Notes under the pieces: model-generated
Seen by the model: only the letters and a program-made list of their open reading frames with translations
What the model was told of the DNA's origin: nothing
The model's database searches: none
Shown: in pieces, positions 1 to 10,725 of the stretch
Position numbering within the stretch: the stretch's first letter is position 1
How the letters are laid out: each line of letters starts with the position of its first letter
Program-made: the position numbers and the translations under genes
Assembly (NCBI GenBank): GCA_030248195.1
Contig: JASAND010027789.1
Location: 1 to 64,000 of the forward strand
Direction of reading: 5' to 3'
DNA length: 64,000 nucleotides
DNA from: Trissonchulus latispiculum
Lineage: Eukaryota; Nematoda; Enoplea; Enoplida; Ironidae

Positions 1-412
1 ATCCACAAAAAGTGACCCCACCGACCTGTGGGTGTGTGCCCCACCCACCCACAGTGGGTCCGGTGTGGGTCAAAAATGAAAGTCTTCAAAAGTGGTCAAG
101 TTTGGTATCAAATGAAAGCCCTTGGCGAGGTAATCAACTTCTGTCATTATGCCATCCACAAAAAGTGGCCCCACCGACCTGTGGGTGTGTGCCCCACCCA
201 CAGTGGGTCCGGTGTGGGTCAAAAATGAAAGTCTTCAAAAGTGGTCAAGTTTGGTGTCAAATGAAAGCCCTTGGCGAGGCGATCAACTTTTGTCATTATG
301 CTACCCACAAAAAGTGGCCCCACCGACCTGTGGGTGGGTGCCCCACCCACAGTGGGTCCGGTGTGGGTCAAAATTAAAGTCTTCAAATGTGGTCATGTTT
401 GGTATCAAATGA
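1..412. repeat. Minisatellite, unit about 150 bp, nearly three copies
   Basis: Three successive copies of a unit are visible. The word GACCTGTGGGTG recurs at 23, 176 and 325, giving periods of about 153 and 149; the first copy has an extra CCCAC. Each unit carries CCACCCACAGTGGGTCC followed by AAAATGAAAGTCTTCAAA. The short ORFs that run through it in several frames are repeat artefacts. The array is cut by the left edge of the window, so its full copy number is unknown. Confidence 0.85.
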
Positions 413-510
413 AAGCCCATTTGCTCACATTTGACCTGCCTATTGCATTGTTCAAGCTCCTTATCTGCGTTAGCTCACTGCTGGAAAGGAACCTTTAAAA
501 TGACAGAAGG

Positions 511-1315
511 ACAAGTAATAAAAATGCTCCTCTGGAGCATGAAAAAAGTAATATGGGTGATGGTGAGGTTGCAAAATCAAGAGAGGACTAGTCTTAAAAA
601 TGCTTAATATGGGGCTAGGTTCAAAAATAGAAGAGGACTAGGTTGTGAGCGAATTAATATGGGCACAGCTTCGCCGAACAACCCATATTCGCGGGATTTC
701 GCGTTTCGTCTTAACTTAGAGCTATCAATGTCAGTCAATAAAAAATTTAAACGTTGAATACTCATTGAATATAGCTGTTTGCATGCACTGTTAGACTAGC
801 TAGGAATATATACGTAAATTATCATAATTTTGTTGTGTTGAACTACGGCAGGATCTACTACTAGGAGAGATGTAAGGCTATGCTAAAGCTATTGGTCCAA
901 GTCAGGGGGAAATAGAAGATCGTCGGAGAGTCCTAAATTATTCTTGAATATAAATTTTCCGTATAAATGGATATACGTAAATTGCGCAGGTTAGTATAAA
1001 GAATTTATCGAATAAAGCGTTTGCTAAAATAAAAGTTCGAACAAAGCTCGAACACATACCGTAGCTGTAGATTATTTATGAACAATAAACTAAATGTATC
1101 GTGGATATGCATAATCATTTACATTTACAAACCGCGAATATGGGTTGTTCGGCGAAGCTGTGCCCATATTAATTCGCTCACAACCTAGTCCTCTTCTATT
1201 TTTGAACCTAGCCCCATATTAAGCATTTTTAAGACTAGTCCTCTCTTGATTTTGCAACCTCACCATCACCCATATTACTTTTTTCATGCTCCAGAGGAGC
1301 ATTTTTATTACTTGT
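511..1315. mobile_element. Foldback/MITE element with about 184-bp terminal inverted repeats
   Basis: The left arm (511-694) and right arm (1132-1315) are near-perfect reverse complements. Both start from ACAAGTAATAAAAATGCTCC at the outer end and finish at the inner CCGCGAATATGGG. The 437-bp core has no ORF. A partial second copy of the right end follows at 1316-1353, then a short (TA)n. No transposase is encoded, so this is a non-autonomous element. Confidence 0.85.
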
Positions 1316-1353
1316 TACTTTTTCATGCTCCGGAGGAGCATTTTTATTACTTG

Positions 1354-1719
1354 TATATATATATATAGGTGTGCTCTGTGCTTATCTTGCCGAGAATTGA
1401 TACAATCAAACATTATATAAAATGAAATGCGATTGATTGTATGTTTTAGCACAAGGACTGTCGACCACAAATTGTTTAAACTGCATATATACTTATTGTT
1501 GCTTTCTGTTGGTCCTGCTAGCGGTTGTATGCATAAAATATTTACGGATCAGGTAGCTCAAAAAGAAATTAATCTAGCGCCACCCCTAGCCTCCACGCAA
1601 CGGTACGGGAAATGTCATATTGAGCGCAATGCTTACGTTTGCAGTTCCTAACAGAATAATTACCTATATATTTCCTCCCGAAAGACGATAAGTTCGCGCG
1701 AATAGGGCGGAAGGAGGGA
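1354..1719. other. Unassigned AT-rich spacer
   Basis: A short (TA)n lies at about 1354-1366, followed by ordinary AT-rich sequence. A 74-codon ORF at 1427-1651 has no recognisable motif and no splice context. I see nothing I can annotate. Confidence 0.4.
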
Positions 1720-1875
1720 ATTCCCTATTCGGCGACAAAGCTGGTTTCTTTCATTTTAGTCGCCGAGTAGATTCCCTATTCGGCGCACAAAGCTGGTTTC
1801 TTTCATTTTAGTCGCCGAGTAGATTCCCTATTCGGCGCACAAAGCTGGTTTCTGTCATTTTAATCGCTGAGAAAC
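1720..1875. repeat. Tandem repeat, unit about 54 bp, three copies
   Basis: TTCCCTATTCGGCG followed by CAAAGCTGGTTTCT and CATTTTAGTCGCCGAG recurs three times at about 54-bp spacing, beginning near 1720, 1771 and 1825. The last copy has diverged (TTTTAATCGCTGAG). There is no spacer diversity, so this is not a CRISPR array. Confidence 0.8.
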
Positions 1876-1880
1876 GGCAT

Positions 1881-2604
1881 TTTTCCGCTTCAGCAGAATC
1901 TCAGTTGTAACCATGCACCGTGTATTTAACATTCAAGTCTTTCCCTATTCTACCAAGTTGGTTGCCCGTCGAGGGCATTTTCCCCCGTAGTTCTGACTTT
2001 AAAAATTCGCCAAAAATCAAGTACTGAACAGAATCGCTTCAGAGGAGGTAACTGCACTCTACAATATGTCCTTAATGGTTCTGAAAAGGTTTCAGAGTTC
2101 TGACTCTTATACTGCGAAAAAAATTTCTGCCACAAACTTTTTAACCTAACTTTTTCATTTTCCTATGTTTAACACATGTCGAGGTCACCTTTGAGGCCTG
2201 TACAGAACGATAGAAGCAATAGTTCGCAAACCGCTCTTGTCTTGTTTCGCGGACCCATGGGGACTACAAAATATGTGAAAATGAGCAAAATCGGAGATGG
2301 TCGACAAATCGGCAAAAAGTGACCCCCCCCCTTAAGTAGATATTATAAGTATTAAGCAAGGATTTTAGTGTTCAGAATGATATGATTTAGAAAGAATCAT
2401 TGGTACAGAAATATCAAGAAAAGACTGTCCGGCCAGTAATGGCTTATTCTCCCCCTTGTAATTTACGCTTATCAGAAGTGATGTTCCAAGTTGCCTGGGG
2501 TTGGGAGGTTCTTTCTTTTCTTTATTATTTATCATTTTTATGTTTGATGTTTCTGTTCGAAAGGTACACAGTTCTATACAGTTTTTTGATGTTTTGAATT
2601 TGAG
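1881..2604. other. Non-coding stretch upstream of the first zinc-finger exon
   Basis: No convincing exon is visible. The end of this stretch (2585-2604) is T-rich and finishes in TTTGAG, a plausible 3' splice acceptor for the exon at 2605. The short ORFs on both strands (1950-2135, 2365-2616) lack any family motif. Confidence 0.35.
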
Positions 2605-2765
2605 GTGTCCCTTCAAGAGGTGGTGGTGGTGGCGGTGGCGGCGCTGGAGTGAAGTCGGAATTCTTTTGTGATCTGTGTGAGAAGTATATGAACAGTGAGC
2701 AGCAGTATGAACTTCATATGCAGAGCAAAAAGCATCGGGCCAAGGAAAATGCTGCTATGTACTGA
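2605..2765 (+). CDS. Last exon of a U1-type C2H2 zinc-finger protein
   Basis: The reading frame gives a Gly-rich run followed by one zinc finger of the form C-X2-C-X12-H-X5-H (FFCDLCEKYMNSEQQYELH...KKH) and then a stop at 2763-2765. The spacing and the MNSxxQY core are those of the U1-type/JAZ (ZNF346, ZNF385) double-stranded-RNA-binding fingers. The same core occurs in the two ORFs downstream (10726-12099 and 16275-17009), so the three are paralogues in a tandem cluster. The exon start is inferred from the acceptor TTTGAG|GTGTCC; an alternative acceptor is CTTCAAG at about 2615. Upstream exons are not visible and may lie left of the window. RNA binding is a family inference. Confidence 0.7.
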
Positions 2766-4079
2766 CCCACTGTGAACGCCTGCCTATTGAACACCTTGTA
2801 TTTTTTTGATAGATGGTGATTGGACAAGGAATTTGTCCCTTTATAGTGTACGGTATATGTGCCTTTTGTGGTTATCGTTTTGTCAGTTGTATAATCTTAC
2901 ACTTGTTCTGGTGTTTTTTGTTGGATGGCTTGACATAAATGCAGATTGTTTCTTTTTTCTTTTAGGCTGGTCATAAGTTGACGCGGAGGGTGGGTGGCTG
3001 GGAAGTCCAAGCCTACCTACCCCCCCTCTGCACGGACAAGGTACAAGCTCTACCGCCGTCGGGACAAGGGGTCAGTCCCGCACCCAGGATTTTGAAGAGG
3101 GGGGGGAGTCCAAGGTCAAACGCAAGGGGGGTCTGGGGGGGGGGCGGAGCCCCCAGAAGTTGAAGAATTTTTGCATTTTTGCCAAAAAAACAGTACATTG
3201 GACGTTTATTTCTTTCAGAAAGGAAATGTTCGCGCCGAAGGCGCAAAAATTTTTTATAAATAGCTGTTTTTGCCGTAAAAATATCAAAAATTTCCATTTT
3301 ATCATCCCAAAAGGGGGGGGTCTAGGCCCCTTGAACCCCCCCCCCCTGGGTGCGGCCTTGCAAGGGGTACCTAAAAATGGTCTGAAAAAAGTTTTTCACA
3401 GTGAAATTTTAAAAAGTTGCCATTATTTTTAGTTAGCGTTTTTTCCAATTTTTCGTGAAAATATGCTAGTTTTGAAATTTTTTTCTAATGATTGAAAATA
3501 TAGCTGCAAATTGTCTGAAAATAGCAAACTTTAATAGAATTAGCGATAATATTCTGACAATTTTCTTTAATTACAATCTTTAGGTACCACAAGTCCCCTC
3601 AAAATGTTCTTGGGAGCATAGGGTTCTCCTCCTTGGGGGCATCAAATCCCCCTCCTAGGATTCGACCCTATGAAATGTATGCTATTGACTATTATTCCTG
3701 TCTTAAAAAGACAGTGCTTTTATGATTTATACTGTCATAACAACGGTCACTTGTGTAGCATGCCTACGGTTTTATCTCTACTTGTTTCGTATTTTGTAAT
3801 TGTACTGCACGTACATGGATAGTTTGGACTTTGGCCGACTTGACGGATACAGCTGATGATATGACACGTCAGGAAGTATAATCTGCAATGCAAGTTTTTG
3901 TATCATTTGTTGCAACTTTGTCTTGTCCCACTGTTTTGAGTCCTTAACAAGTAAACGATTTCTGTTGTCTGTTTGTGTTGCCTCCTTTGTTCTTAGGTAT
4001 ATTTAATGTGAGTTTGTGCATTGCCGGTTAAGGGAAAATGTTTGTCATGTGTTAGTCTGGGATGAGATTTTCTAATAAA
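2766..4079 (+). other. Probable 3' UTR of the first zinc-finger gene, ending in a poly(A) signal
   Basis: No ORF of note follows the stop codon. The first canonical AATAAA in a sensible position is at 4074-4079, just before the composite transposon that begins near 4101. A G/C-rich block at about 3080-3370 (GGGGCGGAGCCCCCAGAAG, the palindrome CGCGCCGAAGGCGC, then long C runs) resembles the interior of the hAT-like elements at 6088-6880 and 12566-12943. It is probably a degenerate relative. Transcript extent is inferred. Confidence 0.4.
4074..4079 (+). promoter_or_regulatory. Polyadenylation signal AATAAA
   Basis: AATAAA follows TTTTCT and lies 1.3 kb after the zinc-finger stop codon. A T/G-rich stretch (GTGTTT) follows directly, as expected of a downstream element. 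Confidence 0.45.
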
Positions 4080-4314
4080 GTGTTTACCCAAAGCCGGACG
4101 CATCAGAGTTGGAGGCGGGTACCCGCGACCCACTTGCGTTTGGCCCGCACCCGCGACCCGCTTTCGTCAAGAGAAGGCACAATTGAACCGCCCTAAAACT
4201 ATGCAAAGTTGTTCCAAAATGTCCAAAAATTGATTTTTATCAAAAGTTTGTCAAAAATTTAAGCGAAAATCAATCATATCACATCGTATCACAATTACTA
4301 ATTGACCGATTTAA

Positions 4315-5299
4315 GGTGCTGGTATGCTTTTGTGGTGATTTTTCGAAACGCTGACTTTCGCAATTTTGGAAGTTGGAAAGAGCTTTATACATCGTTTTAA
4401 AGCTTATGATCTGTATAATAACATGAGCTTACGAAACTAGCAAAATTGGCAAGAAAATAGCAAAAACTTTCCGACATGCTTACATCTGACAGACTGAATT
4501 AGACCAAAAATTTGTGAACATCGATTTCTCAAATCTGTAGAATCGGCCAAAATTTCTTGTGCCATAATATAAAGGACATGTGGGTCGAGGGAATTTTTGT
4601 TGGATTTGGCTCAACAAATCTCAGTACTCCAGAAAATCCGGCAAATGCGCGATGACACAGAATTTCGCAGCCTTCTATTCAGTTTTCTCACAACTGGAGA
4701 TGTTTTAGCTCAAACCAAGAAAAGTGTCCCTCCGCAATAAGGCGAATTTTCATTCTGCCAAAGCTCACGCGAATCCATTCGGTAGTTTTTGAGAAATCTA
4801 TGTATCACAATTTTGCCAAAATGGTTTTTCTCGGCTTTCTTTCTTCTTTTACTAGCTTAAAGCAACGAACTCCAGGGAATAGGTATTGATAAAATGCGCA
4901 ATTGGACTGTGTATCGATTGAGTATAAAAAAGCCGAAGTTGTCTGTAAGATTTGGCAGTAATTTTGAAAAACCTGATTTCTTCAGAAATGGCCATTTTTT
5001 GACCCCAAAAATTGTTTTTGGCTTATACTGCCTTAACAACAAGATAGCTCAAAAGTTGTAAAAGCAAAAATGTTCATTTTGGTGACCTCTTTCCAGCCAT
5101 AACAACCAATCCGGTGTAGTGACTATGTACTGAGAGAATAAGGCAAAAACAAAAACTTTCTTATCTTTAAACCTAAAAATCCGTGACTGGTCCCAGAATG
5201 TTAAAGAGCACGAAAATAATGTATTTGGAAAGTTTCATCCACTTTCATGAAGAATTGAAGCTTGTAGGGGTCGAATTTACACAAAGCGATACCTGCACC
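4315..5299. mobile_element. TTAA-flanked MITE, copy 1
   Basis: The element is flanked by TTAA at 4311-4314 and 5300-5303 and begins GGTGCTGGTATGC. Its interior has conserved words shared with the copies at 5304-8744 and 23619-24625 (for example CATCGATTTCTCAAA and GAGCTTTATACATCG). TTAA target duplications are characteristic of the piggyBac superfamily, but the termini are not the usual CCY start, so the assignment is tentative. Confidence 0.7.
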
Positions 5300-6071
5300 T
5301 TAAGGTGGTGGTATCCTTTTGTGCAGTGCTTTTGTGGTGATTTTTTTGAAACGTTTTAACTTACGCAATTTTGGGAGTTGCAAAGAGCTTTATACATCGT
5401 TTTAAAGCTTATTATCTGTACATTCACATGAGCTTACAGAACTGGCAAAATTAGCAAAAAAAGCAGAAATTTTCTGACAAACTGACATCTAACAGGGTGA
5501 ATAGACCAAAAGTTTTTGAACATCGATTTCTCAAAACTGAAGAATCGGCCAAAAGTTATTTTTGTGCCACGATATGAAGGACATATGGGCCGAGGGACGT
5601 TTTTTGGATTTGGCTCAGCATGTCTTAACGGTCGAGAAAATCGGCCAAATGCGCAGTAACACGAAGTTTCGCAACTTCGCATTTAGTTTTCTTGCTACTC
5701 AACATGTTTTAGCCCAAACCAAGAAAAACGTCCCTCCGCAGGAGTGCGAATTTCGATTCTGCCGAAAATCTCTGGAATCCGTCGAATAGTTTTTGAGAAA
5801 TCGATGTTCGAAACAAAATAATCGCAGTTTTGTCAAAATGGTTTTTCGGCCAAATTTCTAGCTGAAAGCAATAAAGTCCGGCTAATAGGCATTCATAAAA
5901 TGTGCATTTGGACGATGTATCGATTGAGTATAACTAAGCCAGTTTTGTCCTTAACATGTGGCAGTAATTTTGAAAAAACTGATTTCCTCGAAAATGGCCA
6001 TTTTTTGACCATAAAAACAGTTTTTTTGCTTATACTGACTTAACCACTGGAGATAGCTCAAAGGTTGTAAG

Positions 6072-7278
6072 CATACATTAACAAGGGCAGGCGCGTAGCC
6101 AGGGGGGGGGGCAAGGGGGGCATGCCCCCCCCCGAAATTGGGTTGCTCCCTGGAAATAATCTGCCATCAGGAAATATTTATGACGCAGACAGCAGCTGTA
6201 GACTGCGGTGAGCCTAGAAATTGATGAAAATTAAAACAATTTAGAACTAAAATCCAAAATTTTTCGCGCCTTCGGCGCGAATTATTGTTTCTTCGTCGTC
6301 AATTTTAAAATGTCCTTTCAATTTGCGTAATCACAAATGTTAATCTGATCTTAGTTCGTATAATGTGGTAAAATATGGTACTTTTTACCGTGTTTTGCTC
6401 AAAAACAGCCTAACTATGTATTTATGTACACACTTCTTCTGGAAAATAGCAAAAACGTTTTGGATGCCGTTACGTGTAACGTTATTGAAGTTAGTATTTG
6501 TTTATTCATTCACTTCCCAGATAAATTTCCGAATAGGCTTTCTGTTATTTAAGCCAAACTATGTGCTGTTAATTATCCTACAAGAGGAAAAATGAGCTCA
6601 GAAAATTCATTTCAGGCGGCAAAAATAAAAAAATTTTCAACTTCTGGGGGGCTCCGGTTCCCAGACCCCGCAATTGCTATTAGTTGCGCAAATCATTCAA
6701 GAAATGGTGCATTTTTAATTTCCTACATCTCTTAAACATTGCTAATTTGAAGCTCGGAAAAATAAGCTAACGTATAGAATGCTTGCGGTCCCCTTTTTAT
6801 TTTTTAACTGTCATATATAGTTAAGTCTGAAAAATTTTGGCTTGCCCCCCCCCCGAAATTTTTTTCTGGCTACGCTAGTGAACAAGGGTACCAATTCCTG
6901 AGGGATCCTGTACCTGTTTTAGCCCAAATTTTACCTGCTCTTGTACCTTATTGTATATTTGGGGGGGGGGCCAAGCAAAAAATTTTCAAGAAAAGGTGAA
7001 ATTTTTACAAATTTTTAGCGAATTTAGCGCTAAATTAACTATTTTACAGCCATTTTAGAGCAAAATAAGCAGTTTTTAGCGGTTTTTTTATAATTTTCTC
7101 AAAATTTTAAAAAATTTGATTATTTTTGGCTAAAATTTCTAGTAATTTTTTGTTTGGCCTGCCTTTCCTGGCACTGTCCCTTGTCCCTTGGCCCTGATTT
7201 TGCTAGCCCTTGTACCGAGCCTTTAATTTTTGAGGGGTCCCGTACCCCCCCCCCATACCCCCCCCTTGTTAAAGTGTG
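6072..7278. mobile_element. hAT-like MITE with 8-bp target duplication GTTGTAAG
   Basis: GTTGTAAG occurs at 6064-6071 and again at 7279-7286. The element begins CATACATTAACAAGGG and ends CCCTTGTTAAAGTGTG, an imperfect inverted repeat of the CA...TG type. An 8-bp duplication with CA...TG ends is the hAT signature. It carries a second element at 6088-6880 near its left end. Confidence 0.75.
6088..6880. mobile_element. hAT-like MITE with 8-bp target duplication AACAAGGG
   Basis: AACAAGGG flanks the element at 6080-6087 and 6881-6888. The ends are CAGGCGCGTAGCCAG and CTGGCTACGCTAGTG, inverted repeats followed by long G/C runs. The interior holds a CGCGCCTTCGGCGCG palindrome shared with the element at 12566-12943. 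There is no coding capacity. Confidence 0.8.
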
Positions 7279-7365
7279 GTTGTAAGAGCAAAAATGTTCA
7301 TTTTCGAGTCCTCTTTCCAGCCATACCAACCAATCCCGTGTCTTGTCTACCTACTGGGAGCTTAA

Positions 7366-8582
7366 GGGGGGGGGGGCTACTAAAGGTTTGCCCCGGCTTT
7401 GTCCGATTTGCCTACTTTTTGGCGAAGATATAGAGCATGGGTGTGGTCAAAAAAATATCGGGTACTGAGATCTTATCTGCCTTCCAGCCATGTGCAGCCG
7501 TCGGGTTTATGTGCCCGACCCCCCGTTTTTCACAACTACCAGCATAATTAAATAAAAATCTCTGCTGGCTGCAAGACCATAGCTTCAAAGTTGCCATTTG
7601 CAAATATGATTTGGCATATGTGCCCCTATCTGCCAAAAGAAACTTGACGTCTGTATCTTATCTGCATCTCTGGGAATTACTCTTCAAAGTTGAAGTTTCG
7701 CCCAAAATTTAAAAATTTTTGGCTAACGAAAGGAAAATTTTATTACTGGTGTATGCTATGAGGCTGTAATTTGGCACAAAAGGAGGCCCTATAGGAGTAC
7801 TCATTTATGCCAAATGGCAAGAAATTTTGCCGCGTGAAAAATTTTTTATGTCAACTTTAATCTTCAAAAATTGCCAAAATCGCCTTTTTTGGGCAATGGC
7901 ACCCCAGAAATCCAAAAAATCAAATTTTTTGAAATTAATTTTTTTTGATATATTTGAACTCTGCGTGGTCGAAAACACACCCACAAACGATTTCAGCTCG
8001 ATTAGTGATGGTTTGCGACTTCTATGGCTGCAGAAAGCCTCTACACAGGATCCGACAGACTGAAAATGGCGATTTTGGCAATTTTTGAAGATTAAACTTG
8101 ACATAAAAATTTTTTCACGCGGCAAAATTTCTTGCCATTTGACACAAATAAGTACTCCTATAGGGCCTCCTTTTGTGCCAAATTACAGCCTCATAGCTCG
8201 CACCAGTAATAAAATTTTCCTTTCGTAAGCCAAAAATTTTTAAATTTTGGCCGAAACTTCAACTTTGAAGAGTAATTCCCAGAGGTGCAGATAAGATACC
8301 GACGTCTAGTATTTTTCTACAGATCGGGGCACATGTACCAAATCATGTTTGCAAATGGCAACTTTGAAGCTATGGTCTTGCATCCAGCAGAGATTTTTAA
8401 CTAATTATGTTGGTAGTTGTGAAAAACGGGGGGTCGGGCACATAAACCCGACGGCTGCACATGGCTGGAAGGCAGATAAGATCTCAGTACCCGATATTTT
8501 TTTGACCACACCCATGCTCTACATCTTCGCCAAAAAGTAGGCCAATCGGACAAAGTCGGGGCAAGTCGATTTTAGTAGCCCC
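7366..8582. mobile_element. Giant foldback element with arms of about 590 bp
   Basis: TTAA lies at 7362-7365 and 8583-8586. The left arm from CTACTAAAGGTTT runs to about 7960. The right arm returns as its near-perfect reverse complement and ends TTTTAGTAGCCCC. The same peptide-like shadow appears on opposite strands in both arms, which confirms the inversion. A transcript through it would fold into very long double-stranded RNA. No transposase is present. Confidence 0.85.
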
Positions 8583-9039
8583 TTAAGGCCAAAAACCGAA
8601 ACTTTCTTATCTTTTGGCCTAAGAATACGGGACTGGTCCTAAGATGTTAAAGAGCACGAAAATAGGTCATTTCGTAAGTTTTAGCCCTTTGCGTAAAGGA
8701 TTAAAGCCGTAGGAGTCAAAACTACCCGAAAGGAAACCAGCACCTTAAGCAAAAGTTTTGAAAAAGCTTTGTTCTTATGAATATAAATTTTCAGCTAAAA
8801 TTTCAATCCTCTTTAACCCGCGGCTCGAGAACCCGCGGGTACCCGCGACCCGTTTCCAACTCTATGCTTCCATTCCAACTTCCATTAAGAAGAGATGGTT
8901 TGGGGTAGGTATGGTAAACATTTTTCACAATATTTAGGAGAATGGGCTTTGTCTAACGGGCTGAATTAATTTTCGCTTTCAAACTGGAAGGGAAAGAGTT
9001 TTATTCTGTGATGTTCTGTCTTGGCGTTGATCTTTTGAT

Positions 9040-9366
9040 CCCTGACTTGGGAAGAGGGATTCGAAAGAGTGATGGAGGGTGTCTTCAGTCCTCTGCGCAA
9101 CCATACATGCGCTTGGGGAGGGGGGGTTAACCCCTCCCCCCCAGATCTGGACCTCACCTCCCAGAATCCGGATTTTTCCGGTTCACCCCCCAACACTTTC
9201 CCTCCTGCACATGTCTGTGCGCTACCCGTCTCATCACACGAAGGGGGTATGTGTACTCCCCCCCAACCGGTGGAACACTCGCATTTTGTGATCGGAGCAC
9301 CGTTACGCAATATCAAGAAGAGGAGCCCTCTAGTGGCTTACTCATCTTCTATAATATAAAATTATG
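9040..9366. mobile_element. G-rich MITE end, family E copy
   Basis: The right end carries the conserved block GATCGGAGCACCGTTACGCA...CTAGTGGCTTACTC...CTATAATATAA, which recurs at 16128-16215, 46268-46360 (inverted), 51240-51325 and 53745-53815. The interior has G runs and C runs on both strands. The left boundary is not certain. Confidence 0.6.
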
Positions 9367-9654
9367 GATTTTCGGTCATTAGCTAGTGAAGATGGTTTGG
9401 GAAAATGAAATATATTCTGCTAAAGTTGGACAGGGCCTTCAAGGTCGGGCCGGATCTTCTCCACTGACCGGGCCTCCTGCTGCTCCGGGCCCCGATCCCG
9501 TGCAGCCCCAGTCCCAGGCAACCGGTCCACGATCCAAGGAGATGCCGTGGTGATGACTGATTTTTGACTTCTCCTGCAAGAGTTGTGTGTGCGCCTCTAG
9601 AAATTTGTTTCCCCTTCGTTTCCGTAGAACCCAAAGTAGCCCGTAAAAATAGGT

Positions 9655-9673
9655 ATATATATATATATATATG
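9655..9673. repeat. (TA)n microsatellite
   Basis: A simple TA run within otherwise unassigned sequence. Confidence 0.8.
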
Positions 9674-9799
9674 GCGGTTTCATTTTTGCAGTTTAAGCTA
9701 ACATTATACATATATACGTATATATCTGATAGTCGGTGATCGATAGTCTTGGGTTCAGTGATTGATGTAAGATTCCAATCGTGACCTTAAAAACATTGT

Positions 9800-10163
9800 G
9801 CCGCGATGGCCGAATGGTGTTCGACTAAAGATCTTACGGTCCTAGGTTCGAACCCCCGCTGCCACAAGGCTTTCACAAATCCCCTTGAGCAAGGGACTAA
9901 GCACGTATCGGTTCGCCGTGGGCTCCAGCCAACCCAGCTGTCTATCCTTAACTGGTCGGTAAATGGGTACCACTGCGGTGGGAAGGTAACAGGAGTCTGT
10001 GTTCTGGTGTAATGCCTGATGAAGGGCGGGCCCCCCTTCCACATATGTAGTCAACATTAGAGTTGTGGCTCCTGGCTTCGGGCTGTGAGTCCGGAGATAA
10101 GCACCGGCACCCTATAACCTTCTGTGGGTTGGAGTTCTCTCCAGGGGTCACTTTACCTTTACC
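9800..10163 (+). mobile_element. tRNA-derived SINE, type II (Leu/Ser-like) head, copy 1
   Basis: The 5' end reads GCCGCGATGGCCGAATGG and a B-box-like GGTTCGAACCCCC follows, giving a class II tRNA-like promoter region. A tRNA-unrelated body of about 280 bp follows, containing GAGCAAGGGACTAAGCACG and ending at TTTACCTTTACC. A second copy lies in reverse orientation at 45056-45421. The copies are diverged and 35 kb apart, so this is a dispersed SINE and not a tRNA gene. Confidence 0.85.
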
Positions 10164-10344
10164 TGTTTTTTACCTTAAAAACATGCGAATTTATCATTTA
10201 TATCAAATTGATTCTATATTAGAATTGCAATTTTTCCAATTATTTCTCATCCCGTTTCCTTCCATCTCTTCCATTCCTTCAATATTCCACTTTCCACGTC
10301 ATTCTGGTTTAAATTCTTCTCACAGCTGAGATTTTATTTTCACG

Positions 10345-10665
10345 TACATATATTGGCATTTTTAGGGGGGCAGTTTTCGGTTCCCCTGCACTTTTCGACC
10401 CCTTCCCACTTTTCGGTAAGCCCCACCCACTTTCTTGGGTGTCGCCCAAAAGTGTCGAAAATTAAGTTGTTGAGGTCAAATTTTCTCAATTTTTAGCTAA
10501 TTTATGGACGTATATTATAAGTTTATTTTAAGCGCGATTTTTTGCGTTTTTACCTTAATATTATATATACCGTTTATGCTGTTTCGCTAAAAATTTTGAG
10601 AAATGTTTACATACCTTGGGCTTCCCCCCCTCACTTTCACAACCGTAAACTATACTGGTATTATA
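10345..10665. mobile_element. MITE family J, copy 1
   Basis: The element begins TATTGGCATTTTTAGGGGGG and ends CTATACTGGTATTATAAC. The interior shares CACTTTTCG-type words with an inverted-orientation copy at about 13185-13535, which ends AATGCCAGTATAC. Boundaries are approximate. Confidence 0.5.
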
Positions 10666-10725
10666 ACTATTTTTCAGTATTTAGGTGACTTTGAAATAGA
10701 TTTATATACGTAAAGCCACCAGAAA

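Larger units (their letters stand above)
5304..8744. mobile_element. TTAA-flanked MITE, copy 2, split by later insertions
   Basis: The element is bounded by TTAA at 5300-5303 (shared with copy 1) and 8745-8748, with termini GGTGGTGGTATCC and GGAAACCAGCACC. The host sequence resumes exactly after each insertion when compared with the intact copy at 23619-24625: GGTTGTAAG is duplicated around 6072-7278, and TTAA around 7366-8582. This gives a clear order of insertion. Confidence 0.75.
4101..8866. mobile_element. Composite nest of DNA transposons inside one outer element
   Basis: The outer ends form an inverted repeat: CAGAGTTGGAGGCGGGTACC at 4104 and GGGTACCCGCGACCCG...CCAACTCT ending near 8864. 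The same termini bound a shorter, uninterrupted relative at 14898-15552. Inside sit two copies of a TTAA-flanked element (4315-5299 and 5304-8744). The second is split by an 8-bp-TSD element at 6072-7278, which itself contains another at 6088-6880. A TTAA-flanked foldback sits at 7366-8582. No transposase ORF is present; every member is non-autonomous. Confidence 0.7.

Noticed and set aside
1..412. Possible CRISPR-like or coding array
   Set aside because: Whole-unit tandem repetition without variable spacers, in a eukaryotic context; the ORFs recur in several frames because the unit repeats.
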